This document shows, piece by piece, positions 6,045 to 6,658 of a stretch of 6,658 nucleotides of DNA. Where the stretch lies: contig JAEWYJ010000093.1 of the NCBI GenBank assembly GCA_023395695.1, positions 1 to 6,658 of the forward strand, given 5' to 3'. Position 1 is the first letter of the stretch, and each line of letters starts with the position of its first letter. Made by a program: the position numbers and the translations under genes. The DNA is from Bacillota bacterium (GTDB lineage Bacteria; Bacillota; Clostridia; Oscillospirales; Ruminococcaceae). The notes under the pieces are model-generated. The model made no database searches and was not told the DNA's origin. It saw only the letters and a list, made by a program, of their open reading frames with translations.

Positions 6045-6658
6045 CTACTTGCTCTTAACAGTTACCCGCGCAGTATAGCGGTCGCCATAGGCCCAGCAGG
6101 TACTCTTTCCGGGAACCAGAATATCGACCGGCACTGTGATCTGCCCGGTACGAAGATCGGCCTCGGCCATGTCGATCTGCGCAACCAGATCCTTTGAGGT
6201 CAGCGTTTCAAGCTCCCCTTCCGGGCCGTAAACCGTTACGTTTGGAATACTCTTGCTCTGAATTGTCACATCGTACTCGTCCGAAAGATTGACAATGTAA
6301 ATACCGCTGCTGTCAATGTTAAGCTCCTTCTCGCCAAAGCCCTCCGGCATGAACTGTATGCTCAGTTCGTCAATGCCTTCCACCGAAATAAAGCTCGGCG
6401 GCAGCGACAAATCGTAGAACATATGCATGTCTGGCGCAATACTGCGCATGTCCAGATAGCCCAGATGCAGCTCGTTATAGGACGCGATAAGGTCGGCCGG
6501 GCCGGCAATCTCAATTTCCTCAGGGGAAATGATATATTTGAGTGTATCCAGATCAAAATCGGTCGGGACATTGACAAAGTCGAAGGTCACCGGCACCGTC
6601 TTCTTCTTGAGCACCGGCAGCGTCACCGAGACGGTCTTGCTGTCGTACTCAAAATAAG
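6045..6658 (-). CDS. ybbR: YbbR-domain (CdaR-like) protein, C-terminal part, 5'-truncated by window edge
   Basis: The frame is open from the right edge to TAG at 6045-6047: 203 visible codons and no start in view. A GTG at 6626 is internal and not a credible start, because the frame continues upstream with YFEYDSK and a beta-strand pattern. Two YbbR-like repeats can be seen. Visible residues 11-100 carry VTLPVLKKKTVPVTFDF and the typical YIISPEEIEIAGP (41-53). Residues 105-203 carry the weaker match IPNVTVYGPEGELETL. YbbR/CdaR proteins are usually membrane-anchored by one N-terminal helix, with several extracytoplasmic repeats, and regulate the c-di-AMP cyclase CdaA. The helix and first repeats would be outside the window, so membrane anchoring and pairing with CdaA are inferred from the family. 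It is the last gene of its unit, since the terminator at 5992-6037 follows directly. Confidence 0.85.
   Translation of the reverse strand, partial: YFEYDSKTVSVTLPVLKKKTVPVTFDFVNVPTDFDLDTLKYIISPEEIEIAGPADLIASYNELHLGYLDMRSIAPDMHMFYDLSLPPSFISVEGIDELSIQFMPEGFGEKELNIDSSGIYIVNLSDEYDVTIQSKSIPNVTVYGPEGELETLTSKDLVAQIDMAEADLRTGQITVPVDILVPGKSTCWAYGDRYTARVTVKSK

Noticed and set aside
5755..6078. 107-aa plus-strand frame over the FAD upstream gap
   Set aside because: It starts inside the FAD gene, runs through the terminator at 5992-6037 and ends in the YbbR-like gene; no SD or family resemblance.

Overview
The window is about 6.7 kb of moderately GC-rich DNA, and every recognisable gene lies on the minus strand. 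The gene set suggests a chromosomal segment of a Gram-positive, Clostridia-type Firmicute: a long bifunctional Rel stringent-response enzyme directly downstream of recJ, a COG2509-type FAD protein, and a YbbR/CdaR-like protein. GC content and codon use hint at the Oscillospiraceae/Ruminococcaceae side, but that placement is inference. I see no transposase, integrase, phage gene, CRISPR array or toxin module. The coding content is ordinary core genome. The unexplained signals are in the two intergenic gaps.

In transcription order (right to left): (1) the C-terminal 203 codons of a YbbR-domain protein (6045-6658, start outside the window), closed by a strong intrinsic terminator at 5992-6037. 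(2) A gap at 5767-5991 that holds two overlapping, mutually exclusive inverted repeats, a 19-nt match to a serine-tRNA D-arm, and a weak candidate promoter. (3) A complete 536-aa FAD-dependent dehydrogenase-like gene (4156-5766). (4) A 366-nt gap (3790-4155) that begins with a strong sigma-A-type promoter. A perfect 12-bp inverted repeat covers its -10 box. A leader of about 330 nt follows, able to fold into a 5'/3'-closed structure ending in a weak terminator-like hairpin, with a second GC-rich hairpin before recJ. (5) recJ (1744-3789), complete. (6) rel (1-1747), whose ATG overlaps the recJ stop as ATGA. It is visible for 582 codons (hydrolase, synthetase and TGS domains) and runs off the left edge.

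recJ and rel are almost certainly co-transcribed and translationally coupled. They join single-strand DNA processing to (p)ppGpp control in one operon, driven by the promoter at 4125-4153 and possibly also by read-through from the FAD gene, which has no clear terminator of its own. The YbbR protein belongs to a different unit. In related bacteria that unit usually encodes the c-di-AMP cyclase CdaA upstream and GlmM downstream; neither is in this window.
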